A stretch of DNA of 64,000 nucleotides from Macrostomum hystrix (Eukaryota > Platyhelminthes > Macrostomidae): positions 10,283,501 through 10,347,500 of the forward strand of contig CATNEN010000038.1 of NCBI GenBank assembly GCA_950097015.1, in the 5' to 3' direction. Positions 12,001-21,324 of this stretch are shown piece after piece. The stretch's first letter is position 1, and each line of letters opens with the position of its first letter. The translations under genes were made by a program, and so were the position numbers. The notes under the pieces were generated by a model that saw only the letters and a list, made by a program, of their open reading frames with translations, did not search any database and was not told the DNA's origin.

Positions 12001-15000
12001 GCTGAAGAGCGGAAGGTGCAGCTGAAGAGCGGATGGTGCAGCTGAAGAGCGGAAGGTGCAGCTGAAGAGCGGATGGTGCAGCTGAAGAGCGGAAGGTGCA
12101 GCTGAAGAGCGGAAGGTGCAGCTGAAGAGCGGATGGTGCAGCTGAAGAGCGGATGGTGCAGCTGAAGAGCGGAAGGTGCAGCTGAAGAGCGGAAGGTGCA
12201 GCTGAAGAGCGGATGGTGCTGCTGTAGAGCGGATGGTGCAGCTGAAGAGCGGATGGTGCAGCTGAAGAGCGGAAGGTGCAGCTAAAGAGCGGATGGTGCT
12301 GCTGTAGAGCGGATGGTGCAGCTGAAGAGCGGAAGGTGCAGCTGAAGAGCGGAAGGTGCAGCTAAAGAGCGGATGGTGCAGCTGAAGAGCGGAAGGTGCT
12401 GCTGTAGAGCGGATGGTGCAGCTGAAGAGCGGAAGGTGCAGCTGAGGAGCGGAAGGTGCAGCTAAAGAGCGGAAGGTGCTGCTGAAGAGCGGAAGCAGGA
12501 GCCGAAGCGGAAGCAGGAGCCGAAGCGGAAGCAGGAGCGGAAGGTGCTGCTGAAGAGCGGTAACAGGAGCGGAAGGTGTAGCTTAAGAGCGGAAGTATGA
12601 GCGGAAGGTGCAGCTTGAGGGCAGAAGAAGAGGCGGAAGGTGCAGTTTGAGAAGGAACAGTTTATTACAGAAGGTACCGTTACTCACAGTTCAGGCGCAG
12701 CGGTAGACTCGAATAAATCATCGTTAGACGAGGCCCAAACTTCGCTGTAGGTATGATCAGCTGACAAATGAAACTCGTCTGGTTCAACTGGTTCTTCGGC
12801 GTTGAAAGATTGAAGGGAACATTTGGAAGCATCGAAGTTTTGTCGACTTAGCTCAGCCGGGATACTTATTACAGGCAATTCTGACGAGGCAAAAGGATTC
12901 GACTTCACATCAGCGTCCAAATCAACGTCATCATTCACACCCGCTTCATCATTCTCATCCGCTTCACCATTCACATCCGCTTCACCATTCACATCCGCTT
13001 CAAAATTCACATCCGCTTCACCATTTACATCCGCTTCATCATGCACATCAACTTCACCATTCACATCCGCTTCATCATGCACATCCACTTCACCATTCAC
13101 ATCCGCTTCACTATTCACATCCACTTCATCATTCACATCCGCTTCAAATCCGGAATCGGGGGCGGCCAGTACTGTTTGAGCATCGTTGGAAGAAACAGTT
13201 CCAGACTCTCGGACTTCGGCGATGCTAGGGACGCTGTCACAATTTCTGAAACACAAAATTAACTGCCTGTTAGCGATGACCGACGACTGACACTATGATG
13301 GACTGGAATGACCGATGACTGACACTGATGGACTGGAATGACGATGACTGACACTGTGATGGACTGGAATGACCGATGACTGACACTGTTATGGACTGGA
13401 ATGACCGATGACTGACACTATGATGGACTGGATTGACCGATGACTGACACTGTGATGGACTGGATTGACCGATGACTGACACTGTGATGGACTGGATTGA
13501 CCGATGACTGACACTGATGAACTGGATTAACCGATGATTGACACTGTGATGAACTGGATTGACCGATGATTGACACTGTGAAGGACTGCAAGACAAGCGT
13601 ATAGTAAGTACTGTATGAACACCCTGAAAATAAAAGTACACGAAAGTAACCAAACCAGGCACCTACTTGCCAACCCCGCCGCTGATAACTTGCTCAGTGC
13701 AGTCAGCCTCAGCCGACACGGTGATGGCTCGGGCCGCCCGCAGGAAATGATCGTCAGGACAGCTGCTAGCCTGTGCAATGATTTATGACAGCAGTGCAGC
13801 AGCATTAACGAATTCCTTAAACAAATAACTTATTGATTCGGCAATGAAATTTCTACCTGCGAGCCTAGTGACGGCGATCGACCTCCGCCCTCTTCGCCGT
13901 TGCGTTGGTGATTTCGTCGACTTCGTCGCGACGAGCGACGTCTGGCAACGTCTGGCCAGGCGAGGCTGAAAAATCTCGACGAAGACGAAGACGGCGGCGA
14001 TTTTGGAGCTTTTTTCGAACCGTGGCTTCTGGGACTTTTGCCCGATATGCAGGCGGTCATCCAACTGGGCATGTGGGGCGATTTTAACTGCGTGCTGCAC
14101 CGCAGCTGCAAATGGTATAAAACTTTTTGTAGTAGTACAGCTAGTAGTATATGAAGCATTTTAAGCCTTTATCATTTGAAACAGTAATAATTAAATTTCA
14201 AGAATAAATTAAATTAAGAAAACATACAATATTTTTTATCAATATTAGTTATTAGAATAAAACAAATCAATAAAACGTTTTCATATTTTTAAGACTTTTA
14301 TGCAGAGTACAATAGCACATCTTTTGGTGATTAGACATCCAGCTAGCCATTGAGACAGCAGAGTGCACACATGTATGCAGGCCTGAGTTTACTTGTAACA
14401 TAGTTTGTTATATGTTACATCAAAGTTATATTTTTGGTACTCTGAATTTAGACCTATAGAATCAAAATGACAGCATTTTTAGATATGGTGCCAAAAATTA
14501 AGGAGTAATGATAGAACAAGTCCAACAACCATTTAAATGTTTTTCAAAAAGAAATTTACATTTTTGATTTTAGCATTAAAATTTCCAATTTCGCACAGTC
14601 CAGGTCCAGATTTTTTACCTGGCCAAATGCCACCACAGTTTTGTTTTGAGAAACCCTGATGCAGTCCTCTAAACTAACAAGGGTATACAATCACCTTGTA
14701 TTTTTTTAGATCATACTAGTACTAATTTTTATTAGTACCTAAGTCTAGCTAATTTCAATAGTTCTATGTCCCAAATGAACATGTCTCACTGACATTAGTG
14801 ATTAAGGCTGAAGCTTTTTTGTAGGATGTATATACACCAACAAGCAATATAGCAATTAATTTTGTCTCAGCAAAAATTCTGATTGCATAGCTCAAATATT
14901 GTGAAAATTTAGTGAACCATTTTTTTCTGAAACCATATTCTATCCATGAAAATTAAATGTTGCTCTAACAAAAGAATAACACCTATATTACACATATTCA

Positions 15001-18000
15001 TAAAAAGTCAAGTTCTTAAATAAAAAAAGAGACAAGTTCTGGATATTTGGTGAATTTTTAAGCTGCTAGCTATCCTTTTATTAGAAGCCCAGATTGTGTC
15101 GTGTGTGCTTCAAAAAGCCAGCTGGTGTGGAGAAGAATCTTTTTTAGAATTGAACTACCTTGATTAATTGGAAAACCACAAATCATAATTGAAATGAAAA
15201 TAATTTCATGGTTAAAAACGTAAAATCGTATACTATTTTATAAGGGCCATACGGCGATATTCAATAATATTACAGTTACAGCAATACGGCCAGCCATTCA
15301 ATTGTGCCAAAAGTAAAACTTGATATTTAATAAACCAGAAAAGTGCTCAACGGAAATAGACAAACAAAAGAGCGGGTATGCATTAAAAAGCGATTTAGTG
15401 AATGAATTTAAAACTTTCAAACACTTTTATAGAGCAAACAGTACATCGGATCGGATCCTTCCATGCCGTATAGTCTTACATGAGTCAGCCGTTACGAGCA
15501 TAAATAAAAACAATCTTATACCTAAATCTGTACAACTATCTATCTATAGCTAACTAATTCTTCGAATCGTGCAACTTAAAATTTTCGCTTCTAGTAAAAT
15601 TGTTTAGAGCTAAAAAGTATAACAATTTTGCAAGCATGTCATCACACAGAAGACGACAACCATAAACTGAAGACGTACATGCAAGTCATTGCCTAGAAGC
15701 TAATTGCTAAATCACACAGAATTGTGAGCGTCATTGAGCTTTAATAATTAACACTTCACGAGGTACGGCATATCCTACATCAAGACAAGCTTAACTTTGC
15801 GCCAAGGATAGATTTTGTAATCCCATCACATCGTTTTTTTTCGTTCAAACTCAAATTTCATGATGAAGAAATAAACTTCTTGCCTTCTTCTTCTTGTCCG
15901 GATGAGACAAGCCATCCGGATTGTCTCAGGACCGGTATATAAATAGTCTAAAATGATTTCGCTGCGCGCAGTAGAGTACTCGAATTGATATTAAATATTA
16001 AAAGTATGTTTAGTTTATTTACTCCACAGTCACAATTTCGAATGCGACGGGGGTCAGGTACGCTTTTAAACAGCGAAACTTCACAACAATTATAAAACAT
16101 AATAACACAATAAGGACAATCATATCGTCAGTCCGAGATATCTGGCCTAGTGTTTCTGTTTATTCTTACCGTATTTTGGGAAAGATAGCAGGAGGATGAT
16201 TGCAAATGATCTGTTCTTAATTACTCGGTTCTTTGCTGCTAGAGATAAATTTGCCTAGAGCATTTTGTTTTATACTAGTAGTTTAATCTTCAGTCTGAAA
16301 TCATAATTGAAGGAGACCACCGATCATGGCCAACGAGTCGCTGCAGTCAGCCCGCAAAAAGGTTAACTCCAAGGCGTCCTTCGGCTGGAATTGAATTTAC
16401 AGTGTACTTGGTCATATAGGTATATAAATTAAAAAAATATTAAAAGTGAAGCTAATATGAACAATAGTTTAAAAGCCAGGCGATTTTTTATCATTTAAAG
16501 AATGCGTGATTCCTGACCTTGAAATCACGTGACGCTAAAAATAGCTCTATCCTGTAGGAAAAGCATTTTTATAGCTAAATAGCTGAAAATTAGTCAGCGA
16601 ATTCCAACTCACTATTCCTGCGAAATTCCAGGCTTCCAGAAGACGACTACGGCAGGCAGCTGATTCAAAAAAATCGCCGCGGACAATGATCTGGGCCAGG
16701 CCGTGACCGGAAGCGGAGTGAACAAGAGTGTCAAAGAAGGTCTTGATAAAGGCGTAGCTTAGCGAAGCGGCGATGTCCGACTGGCTTGGCTGCAGCTCGC
16801 CTGCGATGGCAAATTAACGAAAATCACAGGATGTACATACACAGGATGTACATACACAGCACGAATGATTCATTCAGTCACAGTAGAGCCACTCGCAATA
16901 GTCACTCGTGGAATTATTCCGAAGAATGAGCCTAAACGCACCCAGGGACCGCAGATCGTGCAGTTTGCCCAGCGTGAAGACCACAGCGCCAAGGTCGTAC
17001 AGGCCGTAGGAAGACTCGGCTGGCAGCAGATCGCCGATGGTCAGATCTAGCTTGCCGAGGTTGCCACCTGCTGAGAGGGCGAGAAATTCAGCGAGGCTTT
17101 CTGCGGCATCAGGCAAAGTCGAGAGAGAAACGGACGATAGGCGGGCCAGGCCTAGCAGGTTGCGGTAGCCGAGAATCGGCTCCGTTGCTAGGCGACTACT
17201 GGACGGCCGACCTTGGTCGTCGAGGTCGATCTGTAATTGAGAAAATGTCGTAATTAAGTTTCTGGACTTGCATCCTTCAATGGAAAATGTCACTCTCTTA
17301 TCCGAGAGCCTGTCACTCTCTATCGGGAGCCTGTGTCACTCTCTTATCCGAGAGCCTGTCACTCTCTATCGGGAGCCTGTGTCACTCTCTATCGAGAGCC
17401 TGTGTCACTCTCTATCGAGAGCCTGTCACTCTCTATCGGGAGCCTGTGTCACTCTCTTATCCGAGAGCCTGTCACTCTCTATCGGGAGCCTGTGTCACTC
17501 TCTATCGAGAGCCTGGGTCACTCTCCTGTGTCACTCTCCTAATCAAGAGACTCTTTTAATCAAGAGCCTGTCACTCTCCAAATCAAGAGCCTGTCACTCC
17601 TCCTCACCCTATCGAGGGTCAGTGCGTGCGGTCCGAGTTCGGCCACAATCGCTGTTCCGCGTCGCGTCGCTCCACCCCCAGACGCAGCCTCCCGGCGACG
17701 CATTCGTCTGGCGAGACGCTCATTGATGAGGCGCCAGGTTGGCGAGTGTGTGACCTGTTGGTTAACGCTAGGCGGACTCGGGTGCCACAACTGATGGCCC
17801 GACTGCAGCTCGTCGACGCCCGAGAACCAGCAGACAGCCAAGCCGGCCAAGGCGCTTCGCCCAGCGTTCAGCTTGAGCAGCCTGGCATCGGGATCGGAGT
17901 TGGGATCGACAGATGTACCCCGATGTTACAAGGCGAGGATTTGGGAAGGAGGAGATTATCAAGGGTATCTGGGAAGGTGATGGGATTTTCGCGAGTATCT

Positions 18001-18911
18001 AGGAAGCTGGAGGGATTATCGTGAGGATCTGGAAAGGTGAAGAGATTATCGTGAGGATCTGGGAATGTGGAGGGATTATCGTGAGGATCTGGAAAGGTGA
18101 AGAGATTATCGTGAGGATCTGGGAAGGTGGAGGGATTATCGTGAGGGTCTGAAAAGGTGGATGGATTACGAGCGTATCGTGAGGATCTGGAAAGGTGAAG
18201 AGATTATCGTGAGGATCTTGGAAGTTGGAGGGATTTTCGTGAGGATCTTCGAAGGTGGATGGATTATTGTGAGGATCTGGAAAGGTGGATGGATTATCGT
18301 GAGGATCTGGGAAGGTGGATGGATTATCGTGAGGATTTGGAAAGGTGGAGGGATTATTGTGAGGATCTGGGACGATGGAGGCGGGCATTATAATGATGAT
18401 CTTGGTCCTAATCTATTGGATGGATCATGGTCGAATACATCGAAATTACCAAATAATTTGTGAATTTGAAAACCTTAATTATCAGATAACTGAGAAAGGT
18501 GACAACCTAATTAACCTAGGATCTGGGAAGTTAACGACCCTCACCGCATCTATGGAAATACTGACGCATTTTCAGTAAATTGACTTACTCGATGCCCTTG
18601 TCAGCCAGAAGCACAGCTAGCTTCTGCTCAGCAGCTATGTCCGCAGGGTGACCGCCTTCATCACGTGACTCTCTAAACACAAGAGTAACATTGCTACAAC
18701 CTGCTGGCAAATGGCTAGCAACAGTCGCCATGGTGACAGTTGAATCCTTCCCTTCCATAGCAACAATATTCACTGCTGCAGAGTCGCCTGTTTCCATAGC
18801 AACACGAGCTAGCTTCGCTATACAGCCGTTGGAATAGACGATAGCCACTGCCGCATTGGGTCGATAAGCGGGCCGCATAGTCAGATTGAGTGTGGACTCA
18901 GTGGACTCCAT
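5624..18911 (-). CDS. Spliced gene of unknown function (gene model, nine supported exons)
   Basis: Minus-strand gene. Supported exons in order: 18589-18911, 17608-17881, 16942-17230, 16613-16800, 16321-16384, 13857-14105, 13667-13770, 12688-13245, 5624-6062. Each has GT and AG borders, and codon phase agrees at every junction except 16321 to 14105 (phase 1 into phase 0). One exon is therefore missing from the model, or two genes are joined. The summed exons give about 829 codons. The N-terminal half is a mixed fold with leucine-rich stretches; the middle is Ser/Arg-rich; then comes an acidic repeat and a C-terminal leucine-rich coiled-coil-like segment. I do not recognise the family. Introns hold most of the minisatellites of the left third of the window. 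Confidence 0.55.
6071..6265 (+). mobile_element. tRNA-derived SINE
   Basis: Head with A-box-like TGGCAGAGCGGTTAACGCG and B-box-like AGCTCGATTCCGTGGC. The tail motif TGTACACTGCCTGACGATGA also closes the copy at 43098-43258. The element sits within about 10 bp of an exon acceptor (6062), so it inserted at the very end of an intron. Confidence 0.72.
6300..9200. repeat. 37-bp satellite, about 78 copies
   Basis: Units of GGGATTCTAGAAACAGTCTT plus TGGGGATAACTAGAGAT. Sub-families differ at TTTGGGGATA, TTTGGGAATA and TATGGGGATA and alternate in blocks, a sign of segmental amplification. With stops in most frames it is non-coding, within the last intron of the unknown gene. Confidence 0.97.
9201..9892. 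other. Unique spacer with a GC-richer patch
   Basis: A GC-richer patch at 9430-9600 could be an exon fragment: on the minus strand it reads SPGFDPLAYDSTDSTSSHPT before a stop. Splice borders are not convincing, so I do not call it. Confidence 0.35.
9893..11245. repeat. 30-bp intronic satellite with higher-order units
   Basis: Units of TTACTAGTTGGCACTCCTCT plus CACCCTTTAG or CACCCATTAG. Every few units a longer variant carries TAGTTAGTAGTTACTAGCTA, so several units form a higher-order block that itself repeats. Confidence 0.95.
11246..11799. other. Unique spacer within a long intron
   Basis: No supported gene. It separates two unrelated arrays inside the intron between 12688 and 6062. Confidence 0.4.
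11800..12640. repeat. 20-bp intronic minisatellite
   Basis: About 40 units of GCTGAAGAGCGGAAGGTGCA, with GGATGGTGCA and GCTGTAGAGC variants. It lies about 45 bp from the donor of the acidic-repeat exon. Confidence 0.95.
12688..13245 (-). CDS. Unknown gene, exon with acidic hexapeptide repeats
   Basis: Acceptor TTTGTGTTTCAG, donor CT|GTGAGT, phase 2 to 2, 186 codons. Residues about 45-100 are tandem hexapeptides of the type DVNGEA or DVHDEA, made by an 18-bp repeat at about 12935-13145. The rest is acidic and serine-rich (SSNDDLFESTAAPEL at the end). If the donor is skipped, a TGA follows at once, so an alternative short C-terminus is possible. Confidence 0.62.
12935..13145. repeat. 18-bp coding repeat
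   Basis: About eleven copies of ACCATTCACATCCGCTTC with variants (ATCATGCACATCCACTTC). The period is a multiple of three, so length change keeps the minus-strand frame open. This contrasts with the non-coding arrays nearby. Confidence 0.9.
13265..13600. repeat. ~32-bp intronic minisatellite
   Basis: About ten units of GACTGGAATGACCGATGACT-type sequence, each with GACACTGTGATG. It occupies the intron between exons 13667-13770 and 12688-13245 and starts about 20 bp from the acceptor. Confidence 0.93.
13667..13770 (-). CDS. Unknown gene, 104-bp exon
   Basis: Acceptor TTGCACAG, donor AA|GTAGGT, phase 0 to 2. It encodes about 34 residues, ASSCPDDHFLRAARAITVSA and on. Both neighbours match in phase. 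A 32-bp minisatellite lies in the following intron (13265-13600). Confidence 0.55.
13857..14105 (-). CDS. Unknown gene, Ser/Arg-rich exon
   Basis: Acceptor CCATTTGCAG, donor CAG|GTAGAA, phase 0 to 0, 83 codons. The chosen frame reads SPHMPSWMTACISGKSPRSH, then a serine run and RRRSSRRSRRNHQRNGEEGG. It joins the next exon in phase, which is why I prefer it over the two other minus frames. It looks like a disordered, basic, possibly phosphorylated linker. Confidence 0.5.
14106..16320. other. Long AT-rich intron-like stretch
   Basis: About 2.2 kb with no coding signal. One short stretch near 15930-15965 has a TATATAAAT box beside a GAGACAA...TTGTCTC inverted repeat, which could be a relic promoter or LTR fragment. 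If the gene model is right, a small exon of phase 1 to 0 must be hidden here. Confidence 0.4.
16321..16384 (-). CDS. Unknown gene, short exon 5
   Basis: A 64-bp exon with acceptor CAATTCCAG and a weak donor G|GTGGTC, phase 0 to 1. It encodes PKDALELTFLRADCSDSLAM. The exon stands out as the only GC-rich island in 14.1-16.6 kb. Its exit phase does not fit the next recognised exon. Confidence 0.5.
16613..16800 (-). CDS. Unknown gene, exon 4
   Basis: Acceptor GCCATCGCAG, donor ATA|GTGAGT, phase 1 to 0, matching exons 3 and 5. It encodes about 62 residues including SYAFIKTFFDTLVHSASGHG and SRLLEAWNFAGI. Helix-rich and plausibly globular; family unknown. Confidence 0.65.
16942..17230 (-). CDS. Unknown gene, exon 3 (leucine-rich)
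   Basis: Acceptor CAATTACAG, donor G|GTGCGT, phase 0 to 1. It encodes about 96 residues with regularly spaced leucines (NLLGLARLSSVSLSTL, then GNLGKLDLTIGDLL, then TLGKLHDLRSLG). This resembles irregular leucine-rich repeats, but the consensus is too loose to claim a family. Confidence 0.62.
17285..17600. repeat. Palindromic ~23-bp intronic minisatellite
   Basis: About 13 units of TGTCACTCTCTATCGAGAGC-type sequence. Each unit holds CTCTC-TATC-GAGAG or a near version, so every unit can form a hairpin. It fills the intron between exons 17608-17881 and 16942-17230. Confidence 0.93.
17608..17881 (-). CDS. Unknown gene, exon 2
   Basis: Phase 2 in, phase 0 out, matching both neighbours. Acceptor GATGCCAG, donor AGG|GTGAGG. 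It encodes about 91 residues including LLKLNAGRSALAGLAVCWF and an Arg-rich tail (RLARRMRRRE). Arrays lie on both sides, at 17285-17600 and 17935-18380. Confidence 0.6.
17935..18380. repeat. ~30-bp intronic minisatellite
   Basis: About 14 units of GGAGGGATTATCGTGAGGAT plus CTGGGAAGGT. It fills most of the intron between exons 18589-18911 and 17608-17881. Confidence 0.93.
18589..18911 (-). CDS. Unknown gene, first coding exon
   Basis: Starts at ATG 18911 and encodes 107 codons plus two bases, beginning MESTESTLNLTMRPAY. The donor GA|GTAAGT is strong. A clean acceptor, TTTTTTGTGTTGCAG, lies about 35 bp upstream of the ATG and could be a 5'-UTR intron end or a spliced-leader acceptor. The translation is alanine- and valine-rich, with no signal peptide or membrane segment. 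No known domain was recognised. Confidence 0.65.
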
Positions 18912-19239
18912 TGCTCAAGACTCAGAGCTGGCTACAAGCTGCAACACAAAAAACTGATTCATTTATTAAGGTTCTTAAGTCGATCTTTTTTATCGCGGCA
19001 AACATTTCTACCCCGAGATTGTGCGGGTCGTATGGGTTCTGATGCCACTGAAAATGTGTACACTAAACGTTAGTACACAAATGTACACTTCTCTTTTAGA
19101 GTTCAAAACGTAAGAAATGATATTTATTTTCAACATGAAAACTTTCTGAGCAGAATAAAAGTGGTGCCGTTATTGACAATTCTGAAAACTTACTTTTTGG
19201 AGTTTATTGTATATTAGTGTAGTTTAAGAGTTCTTGTTT
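18912..19239. other. 5' flank of the unknown minus-strand gene
   Basis: No repeat or gene seen. A short inverted pair with GTGTACACTAAACGTTAG and TACACAAATGTACAC lies at 19055-19090. No clear TATA box. Confidence 0.35.
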
Positions 19240-19425
19240 GGGGAAGAATCTGGCTTAAAGAATTCTTGTTTGGGAAGTTCCTGGGTCAGGATCTTCTAAG
19301 AACTTAAAGAGTTCTTGTTAGGTAAGATTCTGGTATGAAGAGTTCCAGTTTGGGAAGATTCTAGCTTGGGAAGATTCCAGTTTGGGAAGATTCTAGTTTG
19401 TGAAGATTCTGTTTAGATTTAAGAG
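19240..19425. repeat. Degenerate ~18-bp repeat (TTCTAGTTTGGGAAGA)
   Basis: About nine diverged units of TTCTAGTTTGGGAAGA. The same unit forms the larger array at 52215-52830, so both are copies of one satellite family. Confidence 0.75.
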
Positions 19426-19668
19426 GATAACTAGCTTTTTTTGCCCGTTGTTTTTGGGGCAGAAATTTAAAGCAAAGCAGTAAGCAATTCACGTCTCTGT
19501 ATTAACTTTATAGTGAAGGTCACCATTTATTTATTTACTGCATTAATGAAAAGTGAAGAGTTTGTTTAAGGGCGTTTTAAGTAAAAAATAAGTGAAAAGT
19601 TTGTCCAAACAGCCCCCTCTTGATTACTTCTTTAGAAACATGTCTCTTAGCCACTCCTCTATTACAGT

Positions 19669-19908
19669 CAGTGGCAGATCCAGGAATTTTGTTTTGGGGC
19701 GGTCTGTCAGGGGAGCGCCATGAGAATCACAGAGGGGGTGACAGCGGCCGAAAAAGGGCGCCAGGAGCCAAGAAAGGGCGCCAGCGGCTGAAAAACGGGA
19801 GCCAGCGGCTGAAAAAGGGGCGCCAGCGGCCGAAAATCATCTTATTCCCATGATTAAAATTTATGGGGGCGACTGCCACCCCGCCCCCCCCCCCTAAATC
19901 TGCCTCTG
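19669..19908. mobile_element. hAT-like MITE, 240 bp
   Basis: The left end is CAGTGGCAGATCCAGG and the inverted right end is CAGAGGCAGATTTAGG, 13 of 16 matching. Flanks ATTACAGT (19661-19668) and TATACAGT (19909-19916) match at 6 of 8 positions, fitting an aged 8-bp target duplication as made by hAT elements. The interior has an imperfect GGGCGCCAGCGGCTGAAAAA repeat and no transposase. Confidence 0.6.
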
Positions 19909-20060
19909 TATACAGTATGCATGTACACGCGTATACATAAGGAAAATAGCCATGGCATAACAATAACAATGTCAAAGAAACAAAATTAAACTGTTTCAGA
20001 GTTCAGAGTTAGACAGGTCAAGGTCAATTCGTGACTACTTTTCTATTAATTGCTTGCGAG

Positions 20061-21110
20061 TCACCTCAAGGCCTGGGGATACACCACATTCTTCGTTCTT
20101 CCCCTTGGTGCGAAAATGAATAGGCCAGCTGGAGTTCCAACACGGGAGCAGGTGACATAAAGCTGCCCATGCGAGAAACACGGAGTCTCCAGGTTGATGC
20201 CAGCCACCTTCAGCGACTGTCCCTGAGCCTTGTTAATAGTCATCGCAAAGCACACTCTCACAGGGAACTGCAGTCGCTTGAACTGAAATGGCAGGTCCGT
20301 GGGGATAATTGGAATCCGGGGAACGAACACAGACTCTCCTCTGCCAGATCCAGTCATTATCGTGGCCTCAATCACGTGTGGGAAGAGCCGCCTGACTATC
20401 AGTCTAGTGCCGTTACACAGCCTTGGCGCATTCAGGTTGCGGAGGAGCATAATTGGTGCCCCAACTTTCAGCTGCAAGTTGTGCGATGGAGTTCCAGGAG
20501 GATCTAGAGAGTTCAGAAACTCAACAGGATACTCCACAGCGGTGTCATCAGTCAACGTTGTATCAATTGACTTGTAGGTGAAAACTGCACCTGGCAACTC
20601 CTGAAGCAGTTGGTAGTTAATTTCGTTGGCGGCATCATTTCTAGGACACAGAATTGCCCTCTCTGACAGCCAGTCAACGTCAGCATATCGAACCATCAGG
20701 TTCGGGTAAACTTTTGCCTTGAGCTCCTGCACTGACTGCACAATGGTTCCGATTGTAGCGATCGATGACTGCCCATCCTCGGTGCTAATCTCCAGCAGAC
20801 CATTGCCGATTCGCAATAGATTGGCAGAGAACTCATGAGCTGTTTCGTCTCCTTGAATTGTAGCTCTCATGTTTGTTCGTAGGTGCAACTTCACAACCGA
20901 TGGCCACAGGTGAGATGATTTTAGGCAAGCATTAATCTCATCAGCAGGAGTGCCACGCGGAATCACAGGCAGCGTCTGTCTAAAGTCTCCAAACAGCAGC
21001 AGAGTGACACCACCCATCAGTTGATCGCCAGCCTCTCTCTTTCTTCTATCCCAGGCTGGCTGGAGAGAAATATCGACCGGAGAGCCCTGCGCACTGGGAC
21101 GCCACCGCAC
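20061..21110 (-). pseudogene. Helitron Pif1-type helicase, C-terminal part
   Basis: An open frame of about 350 codons ending at TGA 20061. It reads through helicase motif III (FGDFRQTLPVIPRG), a middle region with ILCPRNDAANEIN, and motifs V-VI (TINKAQGQSL and QLYVTCSRVG). These belong to the Pif1 family carried at the C-terminus of Helitron Rep-Hel proteins. Walker A, motif II and the whole Rep nuclease are absent, and the frame meets unrelated Helitron end sequence at about 21115. It is thus a 5'-truncated relic although the remaining frame is intact. Confidence 0.9.
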
Positions 21111-21162
21111 TCACCGCACTCAGTCTCAGTGCTGCTTGGGGGCCAGTAGACAGTCTCATCTA

Positions 21163-21247
21163 ACGGCCGCCGGCTAGCCGACACTTCCACTAGTCAAAAA
21201 ATACTCGGCTAGCCGGGTGATTCCACGTGGACCCACGGGGGGCTAGC
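21163..21247 (+). mobile_element. Helitron-like 3' end
   Basis: Contains the inverted pair CCGGCTAGCCGA / TCGGCTAGCCGG around a 24-nt loop, then a hairpin CGTGG-AC-CCACG, five Gs and CTAG. Hairpin plus CTRR is the usual Helitron 3' end. The same block occurs at about 51610-51690 in the opposite orientation. Confidence 0.5.
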
Positions 21248-21324
21248 CTTACTGGCGGTGGCCTTGGGGGAATTGCATTCCTAACCCACGTGCATGTAGT
21301 AAGAAACTATATAAATAACTTATT

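Noticed and set aside
13970-14105. Plus-strand reading WGDFNCVLH, like a LINE endonuclease GDFN motif
   Set aside because: Only one short motif, no other endonuclease or reverse transcriptase block follows, and the minus strand fits a phase-consistent exon.
16326-16394. 22-codon plus-strand frame MANESLQSARKKVNSKASFG
   Set aside because: It lies exactly opposite a minus-strand exon with a good acceptor and matching phase, so it is probably an antisense by-product.
20169-20577. Plus-strand frames opposite the Helitron helicase
   Set aside because: Shadows of the helicase coding sequence.
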